Of a DNA stretch of 64,000 bases, positions 52,822 through 64,000 are shown in pieces. Each line of letters starts with the position of its first letter. Within the stretch, counting starts at the first letter, position 1. Origin of the DNA: [Phialemoniopsis] sp. UDSM-2020 (taxonomy: Eukaryota; Ascomycota; Sordariomycetes; Thyridiales; Thyridiaceae); contig JAEILZ010000004.1 in the NCBI GenBank assembly GCA_018873225.1, positions 62,001 through 126,000 on the forward strand, in the 5' to 3' direction. Position numbers and translations under genes: made by a program. The notes under the pieces were generated by a model. It was not told where the DNA came from. It ran no database searches and saw nothing but the letters and a program-made list of their open reading frames with translations.

Positions 52822-55151
52822 ATGGGTGATCCGACGGACAGTCTCCAGCAGCGGCCCAAGTCGCTGGCCAAAGCGTGTCTCTCATGCCGGACCAAAAAGA
52901 TCCGGTGCGATGCCTCCCATCCGAGGTGCTCGCCCTGTGTCAGCCAGGGCAGAGAGTGTGTGTACCGGATTGAGGCTCCTCGTAAGCGGTAAGAGGATTC
53001 CGTATCCATGCTGTGGCTGTAGGTCGCTGTGGGCAAAAGCTAAATCCCATTGCCCTTGCATAGCCCGACGTTCTCACAGATACATGAGCTGCAACGTGAA
53101 AAGGCCGCCCTGCAGGCCTTCATCCGAGACTTGAAGTCCAAAGATCCGGATCAAAGATCGACATTGCTAGAGGCAGCTGTTGACGCGGACGGGAACATCT
53201 CACTGCCGTCCCAGACGGGGTCCGCACGGATACGATCCACCAGCCCATCAGCCACTGCCCCCTCCGAGACGACGGCCCAGGACAAGGACCAGCCGACACA
53301 GAACCAGTCTGAGGAAGACGTCCTCTTCTACTCTGATGGGGAGCTTGATATCGCAAATTTCATCTCGGTGGATGAGGTCGGCAAAGCTCGTAGCTATGGG
53401 CCGTCGTCAGCGCTGCACTATCCCGCCAAGAGCGATGCGGCGTATTCGCCGTCTCGCCAGTTCACTGCCGACCGAGAGAGCATCCGGAACACGCTCATTG
53501 CCCAGGCCGCTTTGCAACGCCAGTCGGAACACAGGCTGTCCATGATGACTTCGATAGATGGCACACCCGCAGATGTGGCCCATCACCTCCTCAACATCCA
53601 CTGGGCACGCCAGCACCACACCTTCCTCCTCACCTACCGTCCCGCCATCATGCGCGACATCCAGACGGACGGCCCGTACTCCTCCAAATTCCTTCTGAAC
53701 GCCATATTCGCTTGCTCCACGAAATACTCGGGCCTCGTGACTCTTCGCGGAGACCCCCAAGACCCCAAGACGGCGGGAGTGCGGTTCTTCCGTCGCTGCG
53801 ACGAGCTCCTGGTCAAAGACTCCCTTCTTATGCAGCCCAGCATACCTACAATCGTCGGCTTGCTGCTACTGGGGTCCACATACAACTCGATCGGCGAGCC
53901 GTCGAAGGGATGGCTCTACACGGGCTATGCCTTGCGCATGGTCTACGACCTTGGGCTGCATCTCGATCCTGAGGAGACGACGAGCAATCCCGAAGATCTC
54001 GAAATCCGCCGTCGAGTCTTTTGGGGCGCGTTCATATGCGATAAGCTACAGAGTCTCTACCTCGGCCGTCCAGTGGCCATCAACATGCGTGACTCTCGCG
54101 TGTCGACGCAGCTCCTCGACACCTTTGAAGAGAACGAGCTCTTCTACCCTCCCACCTCGCCTACATCTCTCATACCGACCCCAATCTCCGAGCCGCCTTC
54201 CTCTCTCATGGCGTCGATCTCAGCTTCTACTCCCGTACCCATGCGATCCGTGTCTACGTTTCAGCAGTTATGCCACCTCTCCAAGATCATGACCACCATC
54301 ATCAACCGTTTCTACGTTGTTGGTGCGACCTTTGCAAATGCCAGAGCCGGCCTCCAGGCTGTTGACACCGCTCTCACAAATTGGAAAGAGAATCTGTCCC
54401 CGGACCTTGACTACCGACCCTGGGAGTCGCCCGAAACGATCCGGCCTTACCCACCTCCGAACATCATGCTGCTACATAGCATATACCACTCTCTTATCAT
54501 CCTTTTGCACCGGCCGTTCATCTCCGACGGCCACTTACGCTCAGCGAACCCTCCAGCGCGATCGTGGGATCGGTGCAGCACGGCGGCATGGTGTCTGACA
54601 AGCATCTCATCTGCCTATCGGTCAGCGTATGGCCTCGGCGGCGCCCCCTACATTCTCGGGTATGCCGCTTACGTTGCGTGTACCATCCATGTGCGGAATG
54701 CTACTGTGCAAAGAGAGGGCACTCAAGACCATGGGGCATTGCTCATTGCGAGCCTACGGTGCTTGGACGAGCTGTGTCTGGCAAACCCGGGCTTGGCCAA
54801 GCCCGCAGCCATCATTCGTCGCTTGATGGACCTCAATAATCTCGATCTGAATGCTGGTAAGCACGGCAGGTATTCCCGTTCTCATACATCTCTTCTAACT
54901 TTGTCTTCGCCGCAGACGAAAGCCCTCAAGTGGGTCACTCAATTTCAAGTGTTGATCTCGATGCGATATTGAACATGTTTCCCGTCAACACTGGGGCTGA
55001 AGGTGGAGACGGCTTAGGTGGTTTGAACGGCAGGACAGGGCTGGACTTTGATCTTTCGTTTGATCCCCTCTTTGGGCTCATGGATGGAGTAGAGATGCCA
55101 TTCCCTGCACCACACGTCGAAAGCCCGACATCGACAAAGAGACTTGTATAA
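52822..55151 (+). CDS. Zn2Cys6 transcription factor, NirA/Nit4-like
   Basis: Three exons (52822-52988, 53064-54856, 54916-55151) give 731 residues. The zinc cluster ACLSCRTKKIRCDASHPRC with CSPCVSQGREC occupies residues 18-48, followed by a linker and a heptad-like helix (TFSQIHELQREKAALQAF). The regulatory domain of the PF04082 kind includes HHTFLLTYRPAI, LLLLGSTYNSIG and GYALRMVYDLGLHLD, the arrangement of the NirA group. The C-terminus is acidic and hydrophobic, probably an activation region. The second of two overlapping donors (GTAAGA) keeps the frame. The gene follows the carrier by 323 bp in the same direction, so it probably controls the TcuA-like/carrier pair. Confidence 0.88.
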
Positions 55152-55322
55152 CTTATGATACCACCAGCATCCTATCTCACGGGTTGCGCAGACGATGTAG
55201 TCACAATGTATTGAATGATTAAAAATCGAGTTTCTGGGCGGTCACGCTCTCCGGGTCATGTAGAATGGTATGCGTCAGAAACGGATTGACACAACTGATT
55301 TTATCCGCATGGTCTAGTCTGC

Positions 55323-56999
55323 TTAAATACCAATGGTGATGCTTTTGATGTTCAAGAACTCGTTCAAAGCCTCGACACCGCCCTCGCGACCCAGACCACT
55401 CTCATTGATACCTCCAAAAGGCATCTCTGCCGCACTGACCATTCCTACGCGAGCGCCAACCATGCCTACGTTGAGAGCCTCGGCCACTCGCCAAAGCCGT
55501 GAGATGTCGTTGGTGTAGAAGTAGCCCGCAAGTCCGACACTCGAGTCGTTGGCAAGACGGATGGCCTCTTCTTCCGTCTCGAAGGGAACAAGGAAAGCGA
55601 GGGGTCCAAAGGTTTCTTCGTCCATAAACCTCATGTCGGCGGTCGTCTTCTTGACGACGGTTGGGGGGAAGAAGTTTGGACCGTACTTCGGATCGTCGCC
55701 TCCATAAGAGACTTCAGCGCCCTTTGACAGGGCATCTTGAAGGTGGTCTCGCACTTTCTGGATCCCCTTGCCGCTGTACAGCGGTCCGTAGTTGACCTTC
55801 TCGTCCCAGACTGAACCATACTTGAATATCGAGTCAAGGTGCTTCTGGAGGGTCACGCTGAACTTGTCGATGATCGACGAGTGAACAAAGATGCGGTTTG
55901 CACAGACGCAGGTCTGCCCGGAGGAGCGGAACTTGGAAGTAATCAAGCCTGAAATCGTATTCGTCAGCACCTCCTGAAGGCAAGTGATATCAAGCTTCAC
56001 CACGACTCACCTTTTGCAGCATCATCGAGATCCGCATCCTCAAAGACCAGGAACGGGGCATTGCCGCCCAGTTCCAGGCTGGTGACCTTGATCTGCTTGG
56101 CGCATTCCGTGTTCAGGTACTTGCCCACCGCCGTTGAGCCAGTGAAACTCAGATGCTTCACCAGCGGGTTATGGCAGAGCTCTTCGCCCACTCCGGGAGT
56201 GGTGATAGGACTGCTGGGCACGACGTTGAACACGCCAGGCGGCCCGCCAGCGCGCTCGAACAACTTGGCCAGCGCCAGCGCGCAGAGCGGCGTCTCCGGC
56301 GCAGGCTTGCAGACCACGGTGTTGCCCGCCGCGATCGCCGCGCCCACCTTGCGAGTGACCATCGCCACGGGCGAGTTCCAGGGCGTGATAGCAGCGACGA
56401 CGCCCTGCGGCTGCCGGATCGTCAGGACGCGGTTGTTACCGCGCGCGGCGGGGATGGTGTCTCCGTGCGTGCGCTCGACGGCGCCCTCGAACCAGTCGAG
56501 AAAGTCGACCGCGTACTGCACGGTGCCGAGGGACTCGGTCCAGGGCTTGCCCAGCTCGAGGACGCAGAGGGCAGCGAGGTCTTCGCGGTTGGCCTTGACC
56601 AGGTCCGCCCACCTCCGGATGAGCCAGCGGCGCTGGCGGTGTGGCATTTTGGAGAAGGTGACAAAGGCCGCCTGGGCTGCATCTATGGCATCGTGGACAT
56701 CGGCCCCGTCAAAGTCGGCGACATCGCAGATCTTGTGGTCGTCCTCGGGATCTACCAGTTTGGCATGTTAGTCAGTGTTAGGGCGCAAGTGTGTTAGAGG
56801 AAACGCGCACCGAAAACTCCAAAGGTAGCGCCCGACTTGGAACTCGACCAGACTCCATTCACGTAACCACGAGTCTCAAAGAGCGACTCGTCTTTGAACT
56901 GCGAAGGCCTGTTGTTAGCGTGGTCACCCACCAGGGGCATTAGACGTCGGCGGAATCCCTTACCTGGTACGGGATCTTCTTCTGGAGTGCAGCTGGCAT
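55323..56999 (-). CDS. succinate-semialdehyde dehydrogenase-type ALDH
   Basis: Four minus-strand exons (56999-56964, 56898-56811, 56751-56011, 55948-55323) give 496 residues. The catalytic Cys302 lies in SGQTCVCANR and the general-base Glu in LELGGNAPF; TPWNSPVAMVTRK and the GSTAVGK turn form the NAD(P) site. The overall pattern (ETFGPLAFLVPF, INESGLGREGG near the end) is that of SSADH/UGA2 enzymes, which oxidise succinate semialdehyde to succinate, though related enzymes take other aldehydes. It is divergent from the alcohol dehydrogenase at 57589, a pairing that suggests alcohol-to-acid oxidation (inference). Confidence 0.92.
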
Positions 57000-57588
57000 C
57001 GTGGCGATCTGTGAGACGAACCGTGTTTTCGAGAGCGACGGTGTGCGGTATCGCAGCAAGACTTGGCAGCGCTGGATCATAGTATAGCAGCTTGCTTTTT
57101 AAAGCGCATATCGTGTCGCATGTCTTGCTTTCTTCGGACTCGAGGCCGTGGAATCGGGTACCCCGCACCGAGAGAGTCTACCCAAGTAGTGCCCTGGCGC
57201 CCCCCGCACAATTACGCATCGGAGACTGAGTGTCCGGCCCTAGTTCGGCGCTGTCTCCGACTCTCGGCATCCCATGATTTCTGTAGCCAGGGCCGATCAT
57301 TCCCATGGCTACCGGTCACGAGGGGATTGTTATGGTGTTGTACCGCAAACGGACTTCTCGATCTCGAAGAACGGGCACATACGAACCGGGGTTCTATAAC
57401 ATCTTTTGTGACTTTGCAGCTACACACTAGCACACACTGCTGCACTAGTCATTGCGAAGTACGCTCACTCATATATCCCGCGAAGAGCTTCCCCTCACGG
57501 CGTCACGAGAGCTTGATCCAACTTCTCGAATCAGACTGGCGATACGAAGTCGAGCATTTCCCAGCAACAGCAAGCTTCGGTAAAGATG
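57000..57588. promoter_or_regulatory. divergent region between aldehyde and alcohol dehydrogenases
   Basis: 589 bp. A CGG-N8-CCG pair lies at 57246-57259, but such pairs are common by chance. No additional gene is convincing. Confidence 0.45.
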
Positions 57589-58992
57589 ATGAAAGCACTT
57601 GTGTTCCATGGAGCTTTTGATGTGAGGCTGGAGGATAAGCCAAGTAAGCCCACTGTGCCTCCAGTGCATTATTTTCCCGGTGCGTACTAACACGCGTGTT
57701 CTCTCAAGTGCCCACCCTGGACAGCAGTACAGATGCCATCATCAAAACGACATCTGCAGCTCTGTGCGGCAGGTAAGGATCGCGATTTGAAGCAGACTTG
57801 CCCTGTAATTTTGCCATGCTAACAGTGGCGTCCCGCACAGTGAGCTGCATCGCTACCGCGGGCATTCCAAGATCAACATGGAGCCAGGATACGTATGCGG
57901 TCACGAGGGGATAGGTATCGTCCATGAAGTGGGATCGGACGTCAAGAAGTTCTCGGTGGGCGATCGTGTCATCGTCCCGTTCATCGTATGCTGGTAGGCA
58001 TCCTCTCCTCCTCTCCTCTCACATGTCTGTCCTTCTCCCTGCTGACGAAAGGATACGAAGTAACAAATGCTTTCATTGCAAGCGCGGTGTGCACGGTCGA
58101 TGCAAAGAGGGCGTCAACTTTGGCAACCCAAAGCTCGACGGCTCGCAAGCCCAATACTTCAAGGTGCCGTTGGCCGACACGACATTGTATCCAAACCCAG
58201 TAGAGTCTGGTCTGGGCGAGCTGGCTATCCTGATGACAGACATCTTCCCCACTGGGTGAGTCAAAGGTCTTATTATGCGCAGATTGACGAGTGAACCATC
58301 TACTAATGGTCATCGATCCGTAGATACAACGGAGCCAAGCAGGCGTTTATCGATACACCGCCAGAAGAGTGGTCCGAGATGACGATAGCAGTCATTGGAT
58401 GTGGTCCGGTAGCACTGTGCTCGATCATCTCTGCGCTCGAATACAAGCCAGCTCGCATATTCGCCATCGACTCCATACCAGGTCGTCTGGAGGCGGCCGC
58501 TAAGCTTGGCTGCATCCCACTCAACTTCCGGGAGACCGATGTTGTCAGCACCATCCGTGAGGCAACCGATGGCAACGGCGTGCACGCGGTCATTGAAGGA
58601 GTAGGTTTGTCTCCAGCGCTCAAGACTGCTGTCGACATTATCTGCCCAGGAGGAAAGATCAGCTCCTTTGGTAAGTCAAGACCGGGCGTTGGGGTCTGCA
58701 ATGTCTGTGGCACTAACAATGTAACCAAGGCGTCCATAACGGCGAGTTGCCCTTCACCGCCGCCGACTGCTACAACAAGAACCTCCACTTGAGGTTCGGA
58801 CGATGCCCGCTGCGAGCTGTCTTTGAGGAAGCTCTAGCTCTTCTCATCAAGAAACAGGATCTTATCCGGAGCATGAACTTTATAGACGTTGTCATCCCTG
58901 CTCTCGACGAATCTTACGCTGATGCGCTGGCCAAGTTTGAGCGTGCCGAGGTAAACAAGGTCGTATTTAAGCCTAATGGACCCGATCTATAG
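57589..58992 (+). CDS. zinc-type medium-chain alcohol dehydrogenase
   Basis: Six exons (57589-57643, 57709-57772, 57841-57993, 58052-58255, 58324-58670, 58730-58992) give 361 residues. The catalytic zinc site is CGSELHRYRG with GHEGIGIVHEVG, and the Rossmann block is VIGCGPVALCSIISA. The structural zinc lobe reads RSNKCFHCKRGVHGRC: three of the usual four Cys are there, the first replaced by Ser, so structural zinc may be weak or absent. It resembles threonine-dehydrogenase-like fungal dehydrogenases. The exons are joined with conserved phase throughout. It pairs head-to-head with the aldehyde dehydrogenase. Confidence 0.88.
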
Positions 58993-59206
58993 ATTCACTG
59001 TAGCTAGAAATCAAGAAAAGAAGTAATCAGAAACTTGAGAACCCTCACTCTGTCTATGTGTGAGTGGACGGGATTAATTGGGGTGGACAGATTGGTCATA
59101 GGCGGAAGAGGAAGACTCAATACTCCTTTCACTTCGAAGCTCTGGCGCAAAGCAACGTACAATAAATGGAAAGCTAAAAATGGCTTCATTTTGCTCATTG
59201 GCAGGA

Positions 59207-60100
59207 CTACTTAAATCTCTCTCGAAGCTCTTCGTACCTTGAAGGATCGTGTGCCAGCAATATCTCAACTCCACTGTTTGCTTTTCTGAAAGCCCTGAGT
59301 CGGTTCAGGTGTACCTCGGCTTGTTGCTTATCGTGATGTGCACACTTGAGCAACCCGGTCTCCTGGTCTGCATACATGGCAGTCTGAGCCAACCCTTGTA
59401 GGATGTCGGGACTATGTGTACTATCTCCAGCCAGCAGCATCCACTGATCCGCTCCAATATGTGCAAGCACGTTGACATGACCGGGGCAGTGGCCGGGCGC
59501 GTCAATGATATAGAGTGATCCGTCGCCGAAGTGATCATGAACAGCAGGGAAATCACCCAGCTCGGCCCAGAATTCTTGATGTGTTGTTGTGGGAAGTTCA
59601 ACAGTTCGGTCTTCCGGTAGAAGCTTGGAGTCGAAATGCCCTTTGGGATCAGATGGATAACTCTTCGGGCCACAGATCAGACCCTTTGCGCCTGGCCCAA
59701 TGATGAACTTGACTTCAGGTCCAAATGCACCTGGGTTTCCGATGTGGTCCCAGTGTAGATGCGAGAAGATTACACTGGTGATATCAGATTGAGGATTCAC
59801 ACCGATTTGCCGGAGGCTTTCTGAGACATCTTTGTCCACCTCTACTTTGATCACTGTTTGTAGCCTATGGTGGATCGCCGGTGTGTAGTTGTGGATGTCT
59901 CTGCGCACGCCCAGGTCGAAGATGATTTTCTGCCCGGAGCTTTCATGCTCAATGAGCCAAGCCATGCTCGGCACTTTTCGAATGTCACTCTCATCGCTGC
60001 CCTCGCAAAACAAGTTCATGGGGAGAAAGAGGGAGCCGGCAGAGAGCAGTCGCAGGTTGACCTTGGACTGCAGGCCTGAGGGTAAGGAAGGAGGCGCCAT
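59207..60100 (-). CDS. metallo-beta-lactamase-fold hydrolase (lactonase/lactamase-like)
   Basis: An intronless gene of 297 residues from the ATG at 60100. The di-zinc motif HLHWDH spans His114-His119, with further ligands in DAPGHCPGH, LLAGDST and the final LLAHDPS. This layout matches the lactonase branch of the fold, which opens lactones, and fungal members that open cyclic amides such as benzoxazolinone-type lactams. No signal peptide is present. It lies between the alcohol dehydrogenase and a second old yellow enzyme, which fits a ring-opening step in a catabolic or detoxification route (inference). Confidence 0.88.
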   Translation of the reverse strand: MAPPSLPSGLQSKVNLRLLSAGSLFLPMNLFCEGSDESDIRKVPSMAWLIEHESSGQKIIFDLGVRRDIHNYTPAIHHRLQTVIKVEVDKDVSESLRQIGVNPQSDITSVIFSHLHWDHIGNPGAFGPEVKFIIGPGAKGLICGPKSYPSDPKGHFDSKLLPEDRTVELPTTTHQEFWAELGDFPAVHDHFGDGSLYIIDAPGHCPGHVNVLAHIGADQWMLLAGDSTHSPDILQGLAQTAMYADQETGLLKCAHHDKQQAEVHLNRLRAFRKANSGVEILLAHDPSRYEELRERFK

Positions 60101-60534
60101 GATGATGATGGCTTCTGTCGGATGCACAGAGTCGTTGTTGAGAACTGGAGTCTAATGAAGTCCCCCTAGTCGTCACATGCGTGATCCTAAGTTTACCTTG
60201 ACGTTCTAGGCTTGCAGGTTGGGGTCAGCGCCCGGCGGGTTCGCACTGGGTCCGGGGTGGAGAATGATGACTCGGGAAGTTTATCCCCGGTCAATCCCGG
60301 ATGGTGAGCCTCCCACTCCCGGCGCATTTCAAGCCGGAAACGACACCAATGCCAGCTGCCAAGATGAGGAGAAGCCGGAGTATCTCAAGTGACTTTCAAA
60401 GCTCACTTGTCTCCGCCGAGGAGATGCAATAATTGAGGTCATGCGGAGGGATCTCCGAAGATATCGCTAGTAGATCCACGAGCCTGGACACGGTTGACAA
60501 TAGTGAATTAGGTATGCTCCGTGATTGTTCTTGC
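60101..60534. other. intergenic region
   Basis: 434 bp holding the hydrolase promoter and the 3' end of the old yellow enzyme gene. Nothing else is seen. Confidence 0.5.
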
Positions 60535-62007
60535 TTAGGGATGTTCAAGGTAGGCAAACCCGCTCTCAGCCACCAGATCGGGATACCCAGAACTATCAAC
60601 CTTGGGCAACAACTCTTCCTTCCTTCGCGCCTCTATCTCATTGGCTTCAATCCACCTCCGAACCTCTTCCTTTACGGAATAATCGCTGATAAGCCTATGG
60701 CCTTTGCCCAGTTGATGCAGTTGGGTACCAGTTGACTGAGTAGTGAACTTGAGGGGCATAAAGTTCTCAATGGCACCCGTCTGCGTCTCATCAAGTATGT
60801 GCTTGCAAAAGTACGGCTCTTGTCCAAGTGGACGTCCAATGCCAATGCCATCACACCCGTCCTGAATGGCCCTGACCATCCCTCCTGCGCTCCTCAGACC
60901 CCCTGTCACGAATACCTTGGTCTGTTTGAGCAACGGCTTGATCATCTCTGAGAACTCGATGAAGTAAGCTTCGCGGGCCTTCGTGCTGTCCTTGACATGG
61001 TGGAATAGCTGCTGCTCGAAAGTACCTCCGGATAGATCAACAAAGTCCACACGGGCCTCTTCAAGCGCCATACAGAACTTAATGGCGTCCTCGGGCGTGG
61101 AACCGCGGTGCTGAAACTCTACCGAGTTCAACTTGACGCAGATGATAAAGGACGGATCCGGTACGCGGCGCCGGATTTCTTCGATGATCTCAAACACAAT
61201 GCGAGTGCGATTCTCGAAGGATGATCCATACTCATCTTCCCGGAGATTGGTGGTCGGGCTCAAGAACTGTGCCAGGAGATATCCGTGAGCACAATGGACT
61301 TGGACTCCGTCAAAGCCTGCCTGATGGCAGAGATAAGCGGTCTCTCCCCACAGTCTGACCATTTCCTTGATCTCGGGAATCGTAAGTGCCCGAGGCTTTG
61401 CGAACAAGTTGCCAGCGTGCTTGATTTGCAATTGCACATCGCTGGCGCTGACCGGGGCCGGGTTCAGATGCCTAGCCCCCTGACGTCCTGGATGAGAGAT
61501 CTGGGCTATGACGAGGGACCCGTAGGCTTTGGCGAGTTCCGTCATCTCTCTAAACTTGGAGACTCGGCCATCATGGTCGTCCGCAAGAATTGGGTTCCCG
61601 TACGCCTCCAAGGCATCGTAACGGACCATGACATTGCCCGAGACAATGATACCGATCTCACCTTCGCCCCATAGCTTGTACAGGTGCAGGTATTCATCGC
61701 TGGGGTATCCTCGCGCAGACTAGCTATGTGAGCATTCATGCCAACCAGACTACAGAGCAGGGGCACGTACGATATCTTGGCCTTCCTCATTCCAACTACA
61801 AAGCCGCTCTGTCATAGGTGCCTTGAGGAATCTGTTCTTGGCTGTCCTTCGTGAAAATGGGAAGGTGATTGGCTGCTTCACAATCGAGAGGTCCGCTTCC
61901 TGCGAGCTGTACCGCAGGTGCCCCTTGCAGGACTCAATGGGACTCTCTACGTACTCAGGACCGGGAGCCCGGCCCGCCTCCGGGGTCGTCTCAATTGTCG
62001 CAGGCAT
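60535..62007 (-). CDS. NADH:flavin oxidoreductase / old yellow enzyme-like, second copy
   Basis: Two minus-strand exons (62007-61771 and 61719-60535) give 473 residues, longer than the enzyme at 46.3 kb. An extended N-terminus precedes the barrel, which shows NRFLKAPMTERL, IAQISHPGRQGARH, the catalytic HCAHGYLLAQFLSP, LREDEYGSSFENRTR and VFVTGGLRSAGGM. The Tyr/His pattern and the sequence place it with NADH oxidase-like OYE relatives and it is not a recent duplicate of the first enzyme. The 51-nt intron ends at an AGCTAG acceptor that alone restores ARGYPSDEYLHLY. Substrate is unknown. Confidence 0.9.
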
Positions 62008-62639
62008 GTTTGGAAGATAGAGCACAATTGCTAGAGTTTCATGCAGTGAAAATTCGCCCTGTGGATCTTCTGGACAGGTGTACAACTTTAGTGATTTTAT
62101 TCATGTTGTGATTTTCGGACACCCAACTTCGAATCATGACCCGAATAACAGGAATGCCGGCTGCCGAAAGCCGTGCTCACATTCAGGGACCCCGGATTCA
62201 TCTTGTCCAGCCCAGAGGCCCCGGCGGGTCTATTCCCGGCGCCAACGGTGATCATCTGCCCTGTTTGAAAGCGGCCTAGAGGCCAGACCGGGCATATTGC
62301 GGGGTATCAATGTCTTTGCGAATAACCACGCAGTCCCACAAGAGCGCTAGCAAAAGTAGTGTCGGATTTTGAGTGTCCGGACAAGGGGCTTCCCCAGAGA
62401 GAACCCCAGAAAAGAACTCATGCGCGGGGGTTGATTGGCGATGGCCAGAGCCTCGAGTGAGCAACTTTAGCGAGCGAGCGCGCAGGAGTGCGATACAGAA
62501 AGGATCAGCCACATAAGCCGCCCCCCTGGGTAACCATTTATAAGACCTCGTGGATACACCTTGCAGAACAAGTCCCTTCTCTTGCAACCTGCCCCTCGGA
62601 CACCATCTTGCAGCCCGATCTTATCCATCACTTCTCGAT
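62008..62639. promoter_or_regulatory. divergent region of old yellow enzyme and Dal5-type carrier
   Basis: 632 bp. A TATA-like TTTATAAG at 62537-62544 lies about 100 bp before the carrier ATG. No other gene is seen. Confidence 0.5.
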
Positions 62640-64000
62640 ATGGCAAATCGCATTGACGACAAAACGGCCGAGATGTTGAACGACGACTGCAAAGCTATCG
62701 AGGTGGAAAACATGAAGCCTGGCGCGGACCCCGAGGCGAATCATGGCGATTCGCATCAGTCCATCATCGTTGATCCTAAGAGGGAGAAGGCGCTCGTGTG
62801 AGTTGACCTGGTTACTGCCTTCAACTGTGTGGGCAAATGCTGACCAAGGTTGAAGCCGCAAAATCGACTTCCGACTTCTTCCCATCCTCTCCGTGATCTA
62901 CGCCATGTGTTTCATCGACAGATCTAGCATGGGCGCCGCAAGAATCTCTGGGATTGACGCGGCTCTCGATCTCACTGTCGGAAGCCGTGTATCGATCGCA
63001 CGTAAGTGGTGCTTGAGTGATCTTGGAGATACTTTCGTGCATCATACTGAACTCCAGTAGTACTCGTCTTCTACATCGGCTACGTAATCGTGGAACTCCC
63101 GAGCAACATCATCATCCGCAAGTTAGGCCCAGCCGCATGGCTCTCGTTTCTGGCCGTGGCTTGGGGCCTTGTTACACTGGCTGTTGGTTTCATCAAGAAC
63201 TGGTACTCCCTTGTTATACTGCGTGTTCTGCTTGGCGTCTTTGAAGGAGTAAGTCTGTTACGAACTTGAGCTCGTGGTTTTGATATTGATCATGGCAATG
63301 CAGGGTGTCTTTCCTGGATGCGTATACCTGGTCTCTTCCTGGTACAAGTCATCCGAGGTCCAGAAGAGGTGCGGCTAGCCCCTGTTTATTCCCCCGTGTC
63401 TGGGCCATATGACTAACGGCTAAAGCTAGAATCGCCATCTTCTTCCTTTCTGGCTCCTTCCTGTCCTCCTTCTCCAACATTCTCGCCTACGGTCTGATCT
63501 ATATCTCCAGCGATCCATTTGTCCATGGATGGAAATGGATCTTCATCGTGGAAGGCGCCGTGACAATTGCAGTCGGTATCGGGGCATACTTCATCATGAT
63601 TGATTTCCCAACTTCAAAGCGGAACAAGTTCCTTACTCCGGAGGAGGCCGCACTCACTCAGGCGCGGTTGATCCAAGAGAGAGGAGAGGATAGAAAGGCC
63701 GCCGTCTCGTTGGCAGTTATTTGGGACTGTCTCAAGGATTGGAAAATCTGGCTTCTGTTCGTTGAGTCCCCATCTCTACTACTACGCATGAAGGTACTAA
63801 TGAAGTCTACAGAGCCTTCCAATATCAATCAGGTTCCACTGGAGTCTACGCCTTCCTCTTCTTCCTGCCCATCATTCTAAAGAACAGCCTGGGATTTAGC
63901 CAGCAAAACTCTTTCTTGCTGAGCACTCCTCCAGCTGCCTTTGCAGTCATTGTTGCCTTCACCACATCTTGGTTTGCCGACCGGTACAAGATGCGTGCGC
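62640..64000 (+). CDS. MFS Dal5-type organic anion carrier, 3' end outside the window
   Basis: Exons 62640-62797, 62856-63001, 63058-63248, 63304-63368, 63430-63756 and 63813 onward are visible; the gene runs off the right edge after about 325 residues. Dal5-family blocks include RKIDFRLLPILSVIYAMCFIDR, here split by an intron, LVFYIGYVIVELPSNIIIRK, RVLLGVFEGGVFPGCVYLVS and SWYKSSEVQKRIAIFFLSG. A plasma-membrane proton symporter of a small carboxylate or vitamin-like anion is expected. The last visible splice (GTTCGT donor) is the least certain. It shares a promoter with the second old yellow enzyme, suggesting import of that enzyme's substrate (inference). Confidence 0.88.

Noticed and set aside
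57246..57259. CGG-N8-CCG as a regulator site between ALDH and ADH
   Set aside because: Pairs of CGG triplets at any given spacing occur by chance about every 4 kb, and no second copy was seen.

Overview
This window looks like nuclear DNA of a filamentous ascomycete (Pezizomycotina, most probably Sordariomycetes). It carries about 30 genes on both strands. Most contain short introns (roughly 43-87 nt) with GTRNGT donors, CTRAC-like branch sites and AG acceptors. It encodes fungal-only families: Zn2Cys6 regulators, Dal5-type and sugar-type MFS carriers, an IAH1-type esterase, a LovC-like enoyl reductase. No rRNA, tRNA, CRISPR array or intact transposon was recognised. Exon limits below were worked out by hand from reading phase, splice signals and family conservation.

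Layout. 1-4 kb: a decayed gene and a 144-bp polypyrimidine microsatellite. 4-8 kb: secreted proteins (pepsin-like protease, a probable GPI-anchored protein, a small secreted protein). 9.3-19 kb: a quinate/sugar MFS carrier, a LovC-like reductase without a synthase, a 2EXR/F-box-like protein, a C2H2 regulator and an aldo-keto reductase. 19.5-30.2 kb: FAD oxidoreductase, GH28-like glycosidase, GH2 beta-mannosidase, SGNH esterase and hexose-type MFS carrier, which resemble a plant-polysaccharide utilisation block; its three shared intergenic regions carry repeats of TGCGGGATG. 30.4-38.4 kb: a Dal5-type carrier, then a Zn2Cys6 regulator, an SDR and an aldo-keto reductase whose promoters share four copies of the palindrome CCGCGCGG. 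39-46 kb: a double zinc-knuckle protein, a cytochrome P450 and a GFA-type glutathione lyase, separated by long gene-poor stretches. 46.3-64 kb: a dense enzyme set: old yellow enzyme, isochorismatase-like hydrolase, TcuA-like tricarballylate dehydrogenase divergent from a mitochondrial tricarboxylate carrier with a NirA-like regulator beside it, then succinate-semialdehyde dehydrogenase, zinc alcohol dehydrogenase, metallo-beta-lactamase-fold hydrolase, a second old yellow enzyme and a Dal5-type carrier cut by the window edge.

How the genes may work together (inference). Three compact modules stand out, each pairing regulators or transporters with enzymes: a polysaccharide block at 19.5-30 kb, a small redox module at 33-38.4 kb with its own candidate operator, and a tricarboxylate/catabolic module at 49-64 kb. 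No polyketide or peptide synthase is present, so the modules look more like catabolic or detoxification clusters than classical secondary-metabolite clusters.
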